This document shows, one piece after another, positions 8,448-16,394 of a stretch of 62,750 nucleotides of DNA. Below the pieces are notes generated by a model. The model had not been told where the DNA came from, made no database searches, and saw only the letters and a program-made list of their open reading frames with translations. The DNA is from Gammaproteobacteria bacterium (GTDB lineage Bacteria > Pseudomonadota > Gammaproteobacteria > Pseudomonadales > Pseudohongiellaceae): the NCBI GenBank assembly GCA_029244985.1, contig JAQWQD010000032.1, forward strand, positions 1 through 62,750, written 5' to 3'. Position numbers and translations under genes: made by a program. The stretch's first letter is position 1, and every line of letters starts with the position of its first letter.

Positions 8448-9041
8448 ATGGCAGAAAACGCTAAGAGAATCCGACTTTCACCTGAAGTACGACGCAATCA
8501 GATTCTGGATGCAGCGAAACAGGCGATCGCCAATGAAGGCTTACAGGCGTTTTCCCTGAAGCAGCTAGTTGCTGACGCCGGCATTTCCGAACCCCTGCTC
8601 TTTCATTACTTTTCTTCGCGCGTCAATCTCTTACAACAGTTATTGATCAGGGACTATGAAAATTATCTCAAATCTATTCATAGTTCACTCGCTAGTGCCA
8701 ATACACTGGAAGAAGTTTGTAGAGTGTTTGTCGCACGCAACTACGACCACGTAGATGAAGACTGTGTGATGGATATGCTACTGGAAGAACCGGACGTAGC
8801 AGCGGCGGTGGAAGCACAGCGTACCAAACACCACAAGCAACGACGAAAACTCCTGATCAATGTGGTCGCCGAAGATATTGGCGTGCAGCGCAAGAAAGCC
8901 GCAATGTTGGTACGCATGGCTTCAGCAGCATCTATGGCCGCCGCCAAATACGCCCATAAAAACAAGGTATCGAGAGAAGATGCTATCCAGATAGCAATGG
9001 ACTTCATCGATCAGGGATTCAAGTCCCAGAGCGGGAAATGA
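8448..9041 (+). CDS. TetR-family transcriptional regulator
   Basis: The start at 8448 (MAENAKRIRLSPEVRR) is chosen because it begins just before the conserved DNA-binding region and has GGAG upstream at 8431; an in-frame ATG at 8367 would add 27 unusual residues. The 197-aa product has the N-terminal helix-turn-helix pattern RRNQILDAAKQAI ... FSLKQLVADAGISEPLLFHYFSSR, followed by an all-helical ligand domain. It is divergent from the ABC importer operon and just upstream of the PhyH/SDR genes, so it probably controls both in response to the imported compound or a product. Confidence 0.9.
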   Translation: MAENAKRIRLSPEVRRNQILDAAKQAIANEGLQAFSLKQLVADAGISEPLLFHYFSSRVNLLQQLLIRDYENYLKSIHSSLASANTLEEVCRVFVARNYDHVDEDCVMDMLLEEPDVAAAVEAQRTKHHKQRRKLLINVVAEDIGVQRKKAAMLVRMASAASMAAAKYAHKNKVSREDAIQIAMDFIDQGFKSQSGK

Positions 9042-9057
9042 ATGTCAGCTATCCTGC

Positions 9058-9086
9058 TTGTTCGGCTGTTTTAGTTTAACTATAAT
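9058..9086 (+). promoter_or_regulatory. Sigma70-like promoter for the dioxygenase-SDR pair
   Basis: TTGTTC (9058-9063) and TATAAT (9081-9086) are separated by 17 nt, close to the consensus. The GTG start at 9186 lies about 100 bp downstream. The same AACTATAATAA string recurs upstream of the Gfo/Idh/MocA gene at 14224-14234. Confidence 0.6.
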
Positions 9087-9185
9087 AAATTCGTGCTCAT
9101 GCAGAGGCGGCTTGGGAAGGCGCTTCGGAGCGATAGATTCCTTACCAGAAAAACTTCAACGCCAATCATAATTCAGGAGACTGAC

Positions 9186-10190
9186 GTGCATTACAAGGCT
9201 ACCGCGGCAGACCACGAAACGGGCACGCTTCCCAAGGAAGTACTTGCACAAATAAACGAAGCCATCAAGGCCGATGGCTTTGCGCTTGTGAGTGGGCTTG
9301 TCTCCGAAGAGACTAGAGAACTTCTACTTCCTACAATCACCGAGGATGTGAATATCGTCCGGGCCAATGCCAATGGTGAACTAACTCCCCATGAACAACA
9401 TACCGGCGTAGGTCATTTACAACTTGGATTACGCCGCTATTCGCCCTACGTACGAACAGATCTAGCTGCTAATCCACTTATTGAGAGCGTTGTTGCCGAA
9501 GTCCTTGGTCAGGGTGCCTGGCTGGGATTTTACAACGGCAATGTGAACTGTCCGGGCAGCACCAGTCAGCCGCTGCACTTCGATCGACCTTACTCCTGGA
9601 AAACCAAAGAACAAGCGGAGGCCGATGGACAAACATGGCCACCACCAACCACCACCCTGTCCTGCTCAGTCGCGTTTGCGGACATAACAGCGGAAACTGG
9701 AGCCACCGAGATTTATCCCGGCTCGCACCGAGAAACCGAAGTAGCCACCTGGACTACAAATCGTTTGAAAGAACGCCCCGATCTTCTGGAGGAGTGGGGC
9801 CCACCGGCACGCATGGAAATACCTGCGGGATCCGTCTGCTTTCGCGACCCACGCATGTGGCATCGCGGTGTACCGAATCTTTCCGACCGCCCACGAGCCA
9901 TGTTGGGGCTAACCTACCATTCGGCACGGGGAAATCATTGGCGTGGCCGAATAGTGCACGTGGTGTCTCCAGAAGACCAGGTTCAACTGGATGACGACCC
10001 TGCGCTTAAGCTTATGGATGAGGGCGGCGTTGGTGATGGTCGGCTAATCTTTCACAGCAGCGCTCGTTTCGCCATTGAAAAAGAATCGCTGCACGGTGTT
10101 AATCGCAATATTAATTTCGTCGATGAAGAAGTGAATCATTTGGTAAATGCCCATAATCGCGGCGGCGCTCACGTCGAAAAAGCTGAGTAA
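9186..10190 (+). CDS. Phytanoyl-CoA dioxygenase (PhyH)-family Fe(II)/2-oxoglutarate oxygenase
   Basis: The GTG at 9186 is preferred because AGGAG lies 7 nt upstream and conserved sequence starts just after it; the frame is open further up to 9093. The 334-aa protein shows the iron-binding facial triad as HFD (within PLHFDRPYSW) and a distal His (MWHRGVPN), followed by Arg residues that would hold 2-oxoglutarate (SDRPRAM). Such enzymes hydroxylate small molecules or acyl-CoAs in the cytoplasm using O2. It is 6 nt upstream of the SDR gene, so an alcohol made here could be oxidised by the SDR. The substrate is unknown. Confidence 0.87.
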   Translation: MHYKATAADHETGTLPKEVLAQINEAIKADGFALVSGLVSEETRELLLPTITEDVNIVRANANGELTPHEQHTGVGHLQLGLRRYSPYVRTDLAANPLIESVVAEVLGQGAWLGFYNGNVNCPGSTSQPLHFDRPYSWKTKEQAEADGQTWPPPTTTLSCSVAFADITAETGATEIYPGSHRETEVATWTTNRLKERPDLLEEWGPPARMEIPAGSVCFRDPRMWHRGVPNLSDRPRAMLGLTYHSARGNHWRGRIVHVVSPEDQVQLDDDPALKLMDEGGVGDGRLIFHSSARFAIEKESLHGVNRNINFVDEEVNHLVNAHNRGGAHVEKAE

Positions 10191-10196
10191 AAACTC

Positions 10197-11174
10197 ATGA
10201 CCCGAGTTCTTTACATCGGGGGCAGCGGCGAAATTTCCTTCGCCTGTGTCGAAGCAGCCGTAAATGCCGGACAGCAAGTCACTGTTTTCAATCGTGGCAC
10301 CCGCGGCGAGTCGTTTCCAGAAGGAGTTGAACAAATCGTTGGCGACCTCAATGATGCTGAAGCTTACTCCAGGCTTGCCACCCTCGAGTTTGATACCATT
10401 TGCCAATTCATTGGTTTAAGCACAAAAACCATAAGCAGAGACATCGAATTTTTTTCCGGTCACTGTGGACAATACGTTTTTATCTCCTCTGCGTCGACCT
10501 ACCAGAAGCCCTGGAATGGCGAAGTAATCACCGAGGACACGGCTCTGGAAAATCCTTTCTGGGAATACAGTCGGATGAAAGCTGATTGTGAGGTTTTGCT
10601 TTTTGAAGCGCACGCAGCAGGACAATTACCCGTAACTGTGGTGCGCCCAAGTCACACTTATCGCCGACGATTGCCCGGCACCTGCTTTCCAGGAGATCAC
10701 ATGGCGTGGCGCATACTTAACAATAAACCCATAATCGTGCACGACGACGGTGAATCACTATGGACCTTAACTCATGCAAATGACTTCGCCCGCGCACTTG
10801 CTAGTCTGTGTGGAAACAAAATAGCCATTGGGGAAGCGTTTCATATCACCAGTGATTCGGTCCACACTTGGAATGAAATCGTAGAGCTTGTTAGCAAGGC
10901 TCTCGATCATCCAATCAAGTCAATACATGTGCCGGTTGAAAAACTGATCGAGTACAGTGAGATGTGGCGCGGCCCACTTAAAGGCGACAAGGCAAACTCA
11001 ATTAAATTTGATAACAACAAAGTGCGTGAAGCCATAGGAGGCTGGCAATGTGAAATTGAATTGCCAACAGGACTGATAGAAGCTGCAGCCTTTACTCGTG
11101 ATCTCATCTCTAAAGGATATACACCGGACAAGCGACTGGATGCATTGATCGATCGAGTGATAAGCGATCAATAG
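10197..11174 (+). CDS. NAD-dependent epimerase/dehydratase-type SDR
   Basis: A 325-aa extended short-chain dehydrogenase-like protein. The Rossmann start is VLYIGGSGEISFACVEAA, where GGSGEIS replaces the usual GGTGFIG, so it belongs to a divergent subgroup. The YxxxK pair is present as YSRMK in FWEYSRMKADCE, and the substrate region has VVRPSHTYR. It is probably cotranscribed with the PhyH oxygenase. It ends 9 bp from the stop of the convergent TauD-like gene, leaving no room for a separate terminator. Likely role: oxidation, reduction or epimerisation of a sugar-like or hydroxylated substrate. Confidence 0.82.
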   Translation: MTRVLYIGGSGEISFACVEAAVNAGQQVTVFNRGTRGESFPEGVEQIVGDLNDAEAYSRLATLEFDTICQFIGLSTKTISRDIEFFSGHCGQYVFISSASTYQKPWNGEVITEDTALENPFWEYSRMKADCEVLLFEAHAAGQLPVTVVRPSHTYRRRLPGTCFPGDHMAWRILNNKPIIVHDDGESLWTLTHANDFARALASLCGNKIAIGEAFHITSDSVHTWNEIVELVSKALDHPIKSIHVPVEKLIEYSEMWRGPLKGDKANSIKFDNNKVREAIGGWQCEIELPTGLIEAAAFTRDLISKGYTPDKRLDALIDRVISDQ

Positions 11175-11183
11175 CATTAAATC

Positions 11184-12128
11184 TTAAACATCTCGAGCAA
11201 GGCAGACTACCACTGACCGCTTTCTTGACCCACCGAAAGGATAACGGCCATGCATCACCCGGTGATTGTCCACCAGGGCAACATCGCCGTCCTTCCAGTC
11301 CAGTGGTAAAACGAACTCATTGGCTATATTGGCTAACTCAGCGGGGGCTTCATCTTCGATAGCCTCGTCGTTGCCAAAGGTCAGGGGTTCTTCCTGCTCT
11401 TCCCCCACCGGTTTCCAGCCAAGATGGGCTGCAAGTACCTGGTTGTAAAATGACTCACTGCCATCGGGGAGTTTTTTCACCGCGGGCATTACGGGTGTGG
11501 TGGTAATAAGAGAGCCATCTACTTCCCAGCGCCAGGAATAACCCAAAGTCTCAAGCCGTTCTTCAGCCTCAGCGACAGTCTCCACACTAAGGGTGCTGGC
11601 CCAGCTGCGTCCTTGGCCCGAATCCTCATCTGCTTCAGCTGGCATCTGTATCTTGTATTTCAAACCAAGCGTAGCGAACTGCTCAGCCCACTTTGGATGC
11701 CGCTCTTTAAATTTTGCGTAAAGCCAATCCGAGCGACAGAGCGGTGTGGCGCCGCCCTCTTCCGCTGCTGTCAGGCAGCAGAAAAATATCTTCTCTGGCG
11801 ACAATGGCGTCTGCGCCATTTCATGATGGAGGAATATCTCTACATCTGGCGGCGCCTCATTAGCAGTGAAAACACGCGGCGTGAAATTTAGCCGCACCGC
11901 GTTGGACAGGGATTCTTTGTAGGTGAAATCGCCATAGCCGAACGCCGCACTGAACGCATCAAAGTCTTCAGCTGTTTGAATCGGAAAGCCTCTAAACAAT
12001 ACGGCTCCAGCACTGGCCAGTTGATGTTTGAAACTCTCGGATTCAGTAGCAAGCCAATTCAGCACATCAGACATCTCAGTCAGACCGGTCTGATTTTCAA
12101 CAACAAAAGGGAAAGCCGAATCAGTCAT
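11184..12128 (-). CDS. TauD/TfdA-family Fe(II)/2-oxoglutarate dioxygenase
   Basis: The ATG at 12128 (MTDSAFPFV) overlaps the end of the aldo/keto reductase gene by 8 nt; a GTG at 12170 would add 14 residues. The 314-aa protein has the expected iron ligands: H-x-E in FLHHEMAQ and the distal His in RVMHGRYPFGG, followed by the 2-oxoglutarate-binding Arg region (SRKRSVVV). FRGFPI and GYGDFTYKES are typical of the syringomycin-biosynthesis-type TauD subgroup, so the substrate need not be taurine. It is the third gene of the Gfo/Idh/MocA - AKR - dioxygenase operon. Confidence 0.87.
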   Translation of the reverse strand: MTDSAFPFVVENQTGLTEMSDVLNWLATESESFKHQLASAGAVLFRGFPIQTAEDFDAFSAAFGYGDFTYKESLSNAVRLNFTPRVFTANEAPPDVEIFLHHEMAQTPLSPEKIFFCCLTAAEEGGATPLCRSDWLYAKFKERHPKWAEQFATLGLKYKIQMPAEADEDSGQGRSWASTLSVETVAEAEERLETLGYSWRWEVDGSLITTTPVMPAVKKLPDGSESFYNQVLAAHLGWKPVGEEQEEPLTFGNDEAIEDEAPAELANIANEFVLPLDWKDGDVALVDNHRVMHGRYPFGGSRKRSVVVCLARDV

Positions 12129-13089
12129 AGATAGGGTGAAAGGTATTAAAAGCGGCTTCGCAGAAAACACCAGGATCGTTATAACGTCGATTTCTGTTCA
12201 AGGCTGAAATACTGGCCATATCTTCGTCACTGAGCTGAATGCTCTCAGCGTCCAGATTATGTTTCATGCGTTCTGGATTCGTGCTCTTTACTACTACCGA
12301 AGTGCCACGTTGCACACCCCAGCTCAGCAATACCTGGGCAAGCGTGCAGCCAACTCTGTTGGCGATTTCTTTAACGACGTGCTGCTCAAGAATTGACTCG
12401 CTCTGCTCCGCCATATCCAACTCAACATAGGACAGGGAACCCAAAGGTGAAAATGCAGTAACTTCCAATCCATAACCCTTGGCCAAGCGTACAAGATTTT
12501 CCTGCACTAGATAAGGATGGGATTCAATCTGCAGTACTTCTGGAGGGACATTGCTGTAATTCATTAGGTCATGAAGGAGGCCACTATTGTAATTGCAAAC
12601 ACCGATATATTTGACTGTCCCACTCTTCTTTAAAGCTTCCATGGCATGCCAGGTATTGCTCAATGACACTTTTGCTAGCTTCATTGCTGGCTGATCCGAA
12701 TTGGGATCGTAAAACCACTCTGCCGGATACCTTGTCTCAAAAGGCACATATTCCAGAGCAATTGGAAAATGGATGAGATAGAGATCTAGGTAGTCCAGTT
12801 GTAAGTCACTAAGAGTCCGCTCCAAGGCAGCAGGCACATGCTCTGGATCATGATAGGTATTCCATAATTTTGAAGTGATCCAGAGTTCTTCTCTAGAACA
12901 CAAGCCTTCAGAAATACCACGTTGGAATCCGCGACCTACTTCGGCTTCATTGCCATAGTCACTGGCTGCATCGAAGTGACGATAGCCACATCGAATGGCC
13001 TCAACTACGGTTTCTTCGCAGGCGTCCGGCGCTATCTTCCACAAACCGAACCCGATGGGTGGCATGTCTTTAACTGATTCGAATGACAT
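12121..13089 (-). CDS. Aldo/keto reductase
   Basis: A 322-aa NAD(P)H-dependent (beta/alpha)8 barrel. The catalytic tetrad is visible: Asp40 and Tyr45 (HFDAASDYGNE), Lys74 (ITSKLWN) and His107 (LIHFP). The C-terminal cofactor loop VVVKSTNPERMKHNL resembles the KST/NPER motif of xylose- and aldose-reductase-type members. It starts 11 bp after the stop of the Gfo/Idh/MocA gene and overlaps the TauD-like gene. In the cluster it would interconvert a carbonyl and an alcohol on the imported compound. Confidence 0.9.
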   Translation of the reverse strand: MSFESVKDMPPIGFGLWKIAPDACEETVVEAIRCGYRHFDAASDYGNEAEVGRGFQRGISEGLCSREELWITSKLWNTYHDPEHVPAALERTLSDLQLDYLDLYLIHFPIALEYVPFETRYPAEWFYDPNSDQPAMKLAKVSLSNTWHAMEALKKSGTVKYIGVCNYNSGLLHDLMNYSNVPPEVLQIESHPYLVQENLVRLAKGYGLEVTAFSPLGSLSYVELDMAEQSESILEQHVVKEIANRVGCTLAQVLLSWGVQRGTSVVVKSTNPERMKHNLDAESIQLSDEDMASISALNRNRRYNDPGVFCEAAFNTFHPIYD

Positions 13090-13100
13090 AAGAGTTATTT

Positions 13101-14171
13101 CTATTGATTACTTGTTAACAGATTCTGGATATCGACTGCCTGTCCAGTCTCGATGGATTCCTGCGCAGCCATGCCAACTAACACCGACATCAAGCCGTCA
13201 TGGGTCGTGACCGAAGGTGGCTTTTCTTCCCGAATCGCATCGATGAATTCCCGGTGCTCGAGAAAACTCGACCCGTGATGGAAGCCTTCATGCTTTACTC
13301 GAGTATCTATTTCAATGGGAACGGACTTGCCCGAGTTCCGTTCACGCTTGCTGATGAAAACCTCGTCTCCTGGTACCGTGGTTTCCAGTTTTCCATCGTC
13401 GCCGGTCACAGCGATCATTTGTTCAAACTTGGAACCTTCAGCGAACATGCAAAGATCCAGCATAGCCCGGGCGCCAGTGTCGTATTCTACGATCACGTAG
13501 GCGTTATCAAGAATATCCGGCACTTTGCCATTGTACACTTCATCGAGGTGATTTACTGACTGTGCACCAGACGCAATAACTCGTTTTGGATTACCGGGCA
13601 CTACCAGATTCATCAGGTCAAAGAAGTGACAGCACTTTTCTACCAACGTGCCGCCGGTATTGCGATTGAATCGATTCCAATCTCCCACTTTTCGCAAAAA
13701 CGGAAACCGGTGTTCCTGAATGGCACACATTTTCACATTTCCCACTTCAGGCAAGTGCAGCAGAAGCGCGCTAGTAGTCGGCATATAGCGGTATTCCAAA
13801 CCAATCCAGACTATACCTTTGTGCAACGCGGCAGAATTGTCCAGCTCCAGTGCATCAGCAAGGGTCGTGCACATCGGTTTTTCCAACATCACGTGCTTGT
13901 CTGTCTTGAAGACATCCCGCATCAAGTCGATGTGGGTGAAATTCGGTGAAGCTATGACCAGAGCATCAATATCGTCATTGTCGAGTAGATCTCTGTAGTC
14001 TGCATAAACACTTGGTGTAAATCGATCGGCGCAATATTTTCGCGCCCATTGCCGTGGCTCTTCGTTAGGGTCTGCAACCGCAAGGATGTCGACGTCATCC
14101 ATCGCCGCCAGATTGCGAATATGCTCGCAGCCCATCATACCGGTTCCGATAATTCCGTACCGAATAGTCAC
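13101..14171 (-). CDS. Gfo/Idh/MocA-family NAD(P)-dependent oxidoreductase
   Basis: The GTG at 14171 is preferred: GGAGG lies 7 nt upstream and the Rossmann motif (GIIGTGMMG) follows directly; the upstream open frame to 14225 encodes a non-conserved stretch. The 356-aa protein shows the family motif EKP (MLEKPMC) around residue 98 and a C-terminal substrate domain with GGTLVEKCCHFFD, the region that holds the catalytic Lys and His. These enzymes oxidise or reduce sugars, inositols or imines. It heads the three-gene minus operon; the promoter region carries the ACTATAATAA string shared with the PhyH promoter. Confidence 0.9.
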   Translation of the reverse strand: MTIRYGIIGTGMMGCEHIRNLAAMDDVDILAVADPNEEPRQWARKYCADRFTPSVYADYRDLLDNDDIDALVIASPNFTHIDLMRDVFKTDKHVMLEKPMCTTLADALELDNSAALHKGIVWIGLEYRYMPTTSALLLHLPEVGNVKMCAIQEHRFPFLRKVGDWNRFNRNTGGTLVEKCCHFFDLMNLVVPGNPKRVIASGAQSVNHLDEVYNGKVPDILDNAYVIVEYDTGARAMLDLCMFAEGSKFEQMIAVTGDDGKLETTVPGDEVFISKRERNSGKSVPIEIDTRVKHEGFHHGSSFLEHREFIDAIREEKPPSVTTHDGLMSVLVGMAAQESIETGQAVDIQNLLTSNQ

Positions 14172-14426
14172 GCCTTGTCCTCCAGGGGGTTGAGTGCTGC
14201 TGCAGAAATACGTATTAAAGCACAACTATAATAATAGGCAAGCTGCCCCGAATTAGATATTCTAATGAACTGTTCAGATTTTCAGGCTTGGTCTGTACAA
14301 CATGTCGTGCCACTTCCTAAAAAAGACACTTATCTTAAAAAGGAGCATAGGTTCAAGGCAATTCTCTGGGCACCCATTTATCGATCGTTTCTTTAATATC
14401 GGCTATTAACATTTAGTTTTTGATTG

Positions 14427-14693
14427 TTATTTAGGCAATGAATAATCTGAAATATTAATACCCGGCTCTTTCTGACAAATCAAATCAGATAACGCTTTCC
14501 CTGAAGCTGCAGCTGTTGTCCAACCTATCTGGCCATGGCCAGTATTTAGATAGAGATTCTTGGTTTCCGTTTTACTAATTATTGGGACACCTGACGCTGA
14601 TACAGGTCTTAAACCGCTCCACTTTTTAGTTGTCTCTTGATTTATATAGGGTCTTGATTCGGGAAAAATACTTCCGAGCAGGTTATATAAGTT
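14427..14693 (-). pseudogene. C-terminal remnant of a D-amino-acid dehydrogenase (DadA-like FAD oxidoreductase)
   Basis: Translating the minus strand from 14693 gives 88 codons with no start, preceded in frame by TAA. The product carries the end of the DadA/DAO fold: FPESRPY, KKWSGLRPVSASGVPII, NLYLNTGHGQIGW and SGKALSDLI. An intact enzyme has about 400-430 residues, so roughly four-fifths are missing; the adjacent upstream sequence belongs to another gene. The frame is otherwise clean, which suggests a fairly recent truncation. A D-aminoacylase-like amidohydrolase elsewhere in the window (46985-48511) hints that D-amino acids matter to this organism. Confidence 0.75.
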
Positions 14694-14703
14694 TTATGAT
14701 GAA

Positions 14704-15057
14704 CTAGTTTCGGACGAAACCTGCGAGGGGTTTTTGAAATTCAGCACCAAACCCATTGAGTAACTCTTTTACTTCTTCATTTACTGGGCCAAATACTATG
14801 AATTTCGTGACGTGAACGGCGTCTTCAAAGAAATAAATATACGGCTGCATGTTTTCGCCATGAGCCAGAACTGCATTGTTATCAATGTAACGCTCATAAA
14901 TTGTAAGCCTGCTCTCATCTTCATTTAAGCAATATTCGTAAGCCAATGCGCCAGGTTCGTTGGCTTTAACATGAGCCACTATTTCCTCTAATTTGTCGTC
15001 AACAATTTCTCTGTTTACTATCGCCCCTTCATAAACCCAGTGAATAGCGCTATTCAT
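14704..15057 (-). CDS. Small ABM-like (dimeric alpha/beta barrel) protein, putative quinol monooxygenase fold
   Basis: The ATG at 15057 is preferred because GGAGGGGG lies just upstream; the frame is open for 18 more codons. The 117-aa protein has the length and strand-helix rhythm of antibiotic-biosynthesis-monooxygenase/YgiN-type domains: IHWVYEGAIV, a helix with LEEIVAHVKANEPG, then ALAYEYCLNEDESRLTIYERY and VHVTKFIVFG. Some members oxidise quinones or polyketides without cofactor; many are uncharacterised. It lies between the dadA remnant and the signal-peptide mini-ORF on the same strand. Confidence 0.65.
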   Translation of the reverse strand: MNSAIHWVYEGAIVNREIVDDKLEEIVAHVKANEPGALAYEYCLNEDESRLTIYERYIDNNAVLAHGENMQPYIYFFEDAVHVTKFIVFGPVNEEVKELLNGFGAEFQKPLAGFVRN

Positions 15058-15085
15058 AATTCCCCCTCCCTCATCTTTTTCCAAA

Positions 15086-15172
15086 TTAGCTTTTAAGTAT
15101 GGCGTTGGCAACTGTAATTATTAGGGAATGGCAAAAGCAGAGTATGGTTATTGTTGTTAGTAGTTTGTTCAT
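15086..15172 (-). CDS. 28-codon signal-peptide-only mini-ORF (copy 3)
   Basis: The frame starts MNKLLTTITILCF and ends soon after a VANA cleavage-type motif. It is 28 nt upstream of the ABM-like gene on the same strand and is the third copy of the leader found at 74-190 and 643-705. No clear Shine-Dalgarno precedes it, so translation is doubtful; it may be a fossil gene start. Confidence 0.3.
   Translation of the reverse strand: MNKLLTTITILCFCHSLIITVANAILKS
15115..15172 (-). repeat. Signal-peptide-coding repeat, copy 3
   Basis: AAAAGCAGAGTATGGTTATT and the following TGTTGTTAGTAGTTT closely match the same region of copies 1 and 2 near the left end, but the distal part differs. Confidence 0.6.
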
Positions 15173-15208
15173 TCTACAAGTCTTAATCGGATTTCAAATT
15201 TTTCGCAA

Positions 15209-16195
15209 TCATTGAATTGAAGATTCGATTTGAGCACCTCTCAATACATTAGGAAGAGCATAATTACCTTCATGGCAGGCGAACTCATAGATTGGGCCCG
15301 CAGTTACACCGCGAGACGCTTGGTCTGTCGTCATTGGAGCAGAGATAGTCCAAGGTTGAGTAAACATTTCCGGATCGGCCACAATCACTTGATAGTCCAT
15401 ATTTGATTCATCGATTCTCGTCAATCGTTCAACTAAGATAAGGCTGTTTCGTGCGCTTCGCCATGGCCATGCCCAATAGTACTCGAGTTTATTCGCGAAG
15501 TTTCTAGATTCAATCACCAGGGTATCCCCTTCCCAATGAGCTCGCGCGTCTCCCAACCATTGGCCTATCTTATCCGAAATAAATGGTCGATCATCGAGGG
15601 GAATAATCCTAAATTCATGATACATCTCATGCGCAATGACAATCGTATCTTCGGTTTGGACTATCTGATAATTCATATTGTAGGGCTGCAATGCAACCAT
15701 TGTAATGCCGTCGGTAATGCAACGCTCACCTGTATCGAGATCGGTGTAGTCATTAAATGGACCGACGCCGTAACGAGCCGATTGCGCATCGGACCACTGC
15801 TTTTTCTCTGGGTGCCAGGGAATCCGACCGTCAGGTGGATCGATTATCAATGAGCTCCGGCCGTCATCCAAGGTTACCGTGCCGGAATCTAACCAGAACC
15901 GGTTATAACCGCCTGGTGTGCCGGGGTCAGGGTCTGCACTTCGAGATAAAAGGAATTGTTCACGCTCATTTTCAATAATCTTCCTTTCTTCGTTTGTTAA
16001 GAACGGCTTATCTTCCAGTAAAAAAGGTCTTTCCAGTGGAGTAACGGTAGCGCCAGTCCATACGCCCTGTAAATCTGGCGTACCCCAATTCGTGCGCGGC
16101 ACATCGGCAAAGGTCTCAATAGAGCAAATAAATAAAGTAGCCGAAAGACTGTAACTAGCAAAATATGCCGCTTTTATTATCCTTTTCTCCGCCAT
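15209..16195 (-). CDS. Secreted protein of unknown function, PDLQGVW family (paralogue 1)
   Basis: A 328-aa protein with a signal peptide (about residues 1-30), then NWGTPDLQGVWTG. Further conserved-looking blocks are WEGDTLVIESRNF, LVERLTRID and the C-terminal YEFACHEGNYALPNVLRGA. The adjacent divergent gene at 16395-17363 has the same blocks in the same order, so these are paralogues. I recall such proteins as common, uncharacterised exported proteins of marine proteobacteria and Acidobacteria. No catalytic motif is recognised. Conserved element B lies in the shared upstream region. Confidence 0.75.
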   Translation of the reverse strand: MAEKRIIKAAYFASYSLSATLFICSIETFADVPRTNWGTPDLQGVWTGATVTPLERPFLLEDKPFLTNEERKIIENEREQFLLSRSADPDPGTPGGYNRFWLDSGTVTLDDGRSSLIIDPPDGRIPWHPEKKQWSDAQSARYGVGPFNDYTDLDTGERCITDGITMVALQPYNMNYQIVQTEDTIVIAHEMYHEFRIIPLDDRPFISDKIGQWLGDARAHWEGDTLVIESRNFANKLEYYWAWPWRSARNSLILVERLTRIDESNMDYQVIVADPEMFTQPWTISAPMTTDQASRGVTAGPIYEFACHEGNYALPNVLRGAQIESSIQ

Positions 16196-16199
16196 AATC

Positions 16200-16243
16200 T
16201 TTACCGTTTGTTCGTCGAATGCTTTACCGTTTGTTCGTCCAAT
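16200..16243 (+). repeat. Local 21-bp tandem duplication at the edge of element B
   Basis: TTTACCGTTTGTTCGTCGAAT (16200-16220) and its copy at 16223-16243 differ at one base and are 23 bp apart. The second copy forms the left end of element B, so the duplication doubles part of the possible regulatory site. Confidence 0.75.
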
Positions 16244-16289
16244 ATAGTATGTATGGAGGTGCGATGGAACCTACTTGGACAAGTGAGGG
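16233..16289 (+). promoter_or_regulatory. Conserved intergenic element, copy B
   Basis: This copy is closest to copy A near 1.86 kb (49 of 57 identical by my count). It lies between the two divergent PDLQGVW-family genes, about 70 bp upstream of the minus gene start and about 105 bp before the plus gene start. Downstream on plus, CTATTATCC (16317-16325) could hold a -10 box. Confidence 0.6.
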
Positions 16290-16394
16290 TACCCCGCTGG
16301 CCGTTTGCGGAACTTCTATTATCCTGCACAAGCGAGTAACCTATATCTCTGCTAGGGATCCTCATTCAACCCGATTCATTTGGAGCACTCTCCC

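Noticed and set aside
9635..9994. 119-codon frame inside the PhyH gene
   Set aside because: It lies wholly inside a well-supported gene in another frame and has a basic, low-complexity product.
14353..14412. 19-codon minus-strand frame after the dadA remnant
   Set aside because: It is too short, has no ribosome site and no recognisable similarity.
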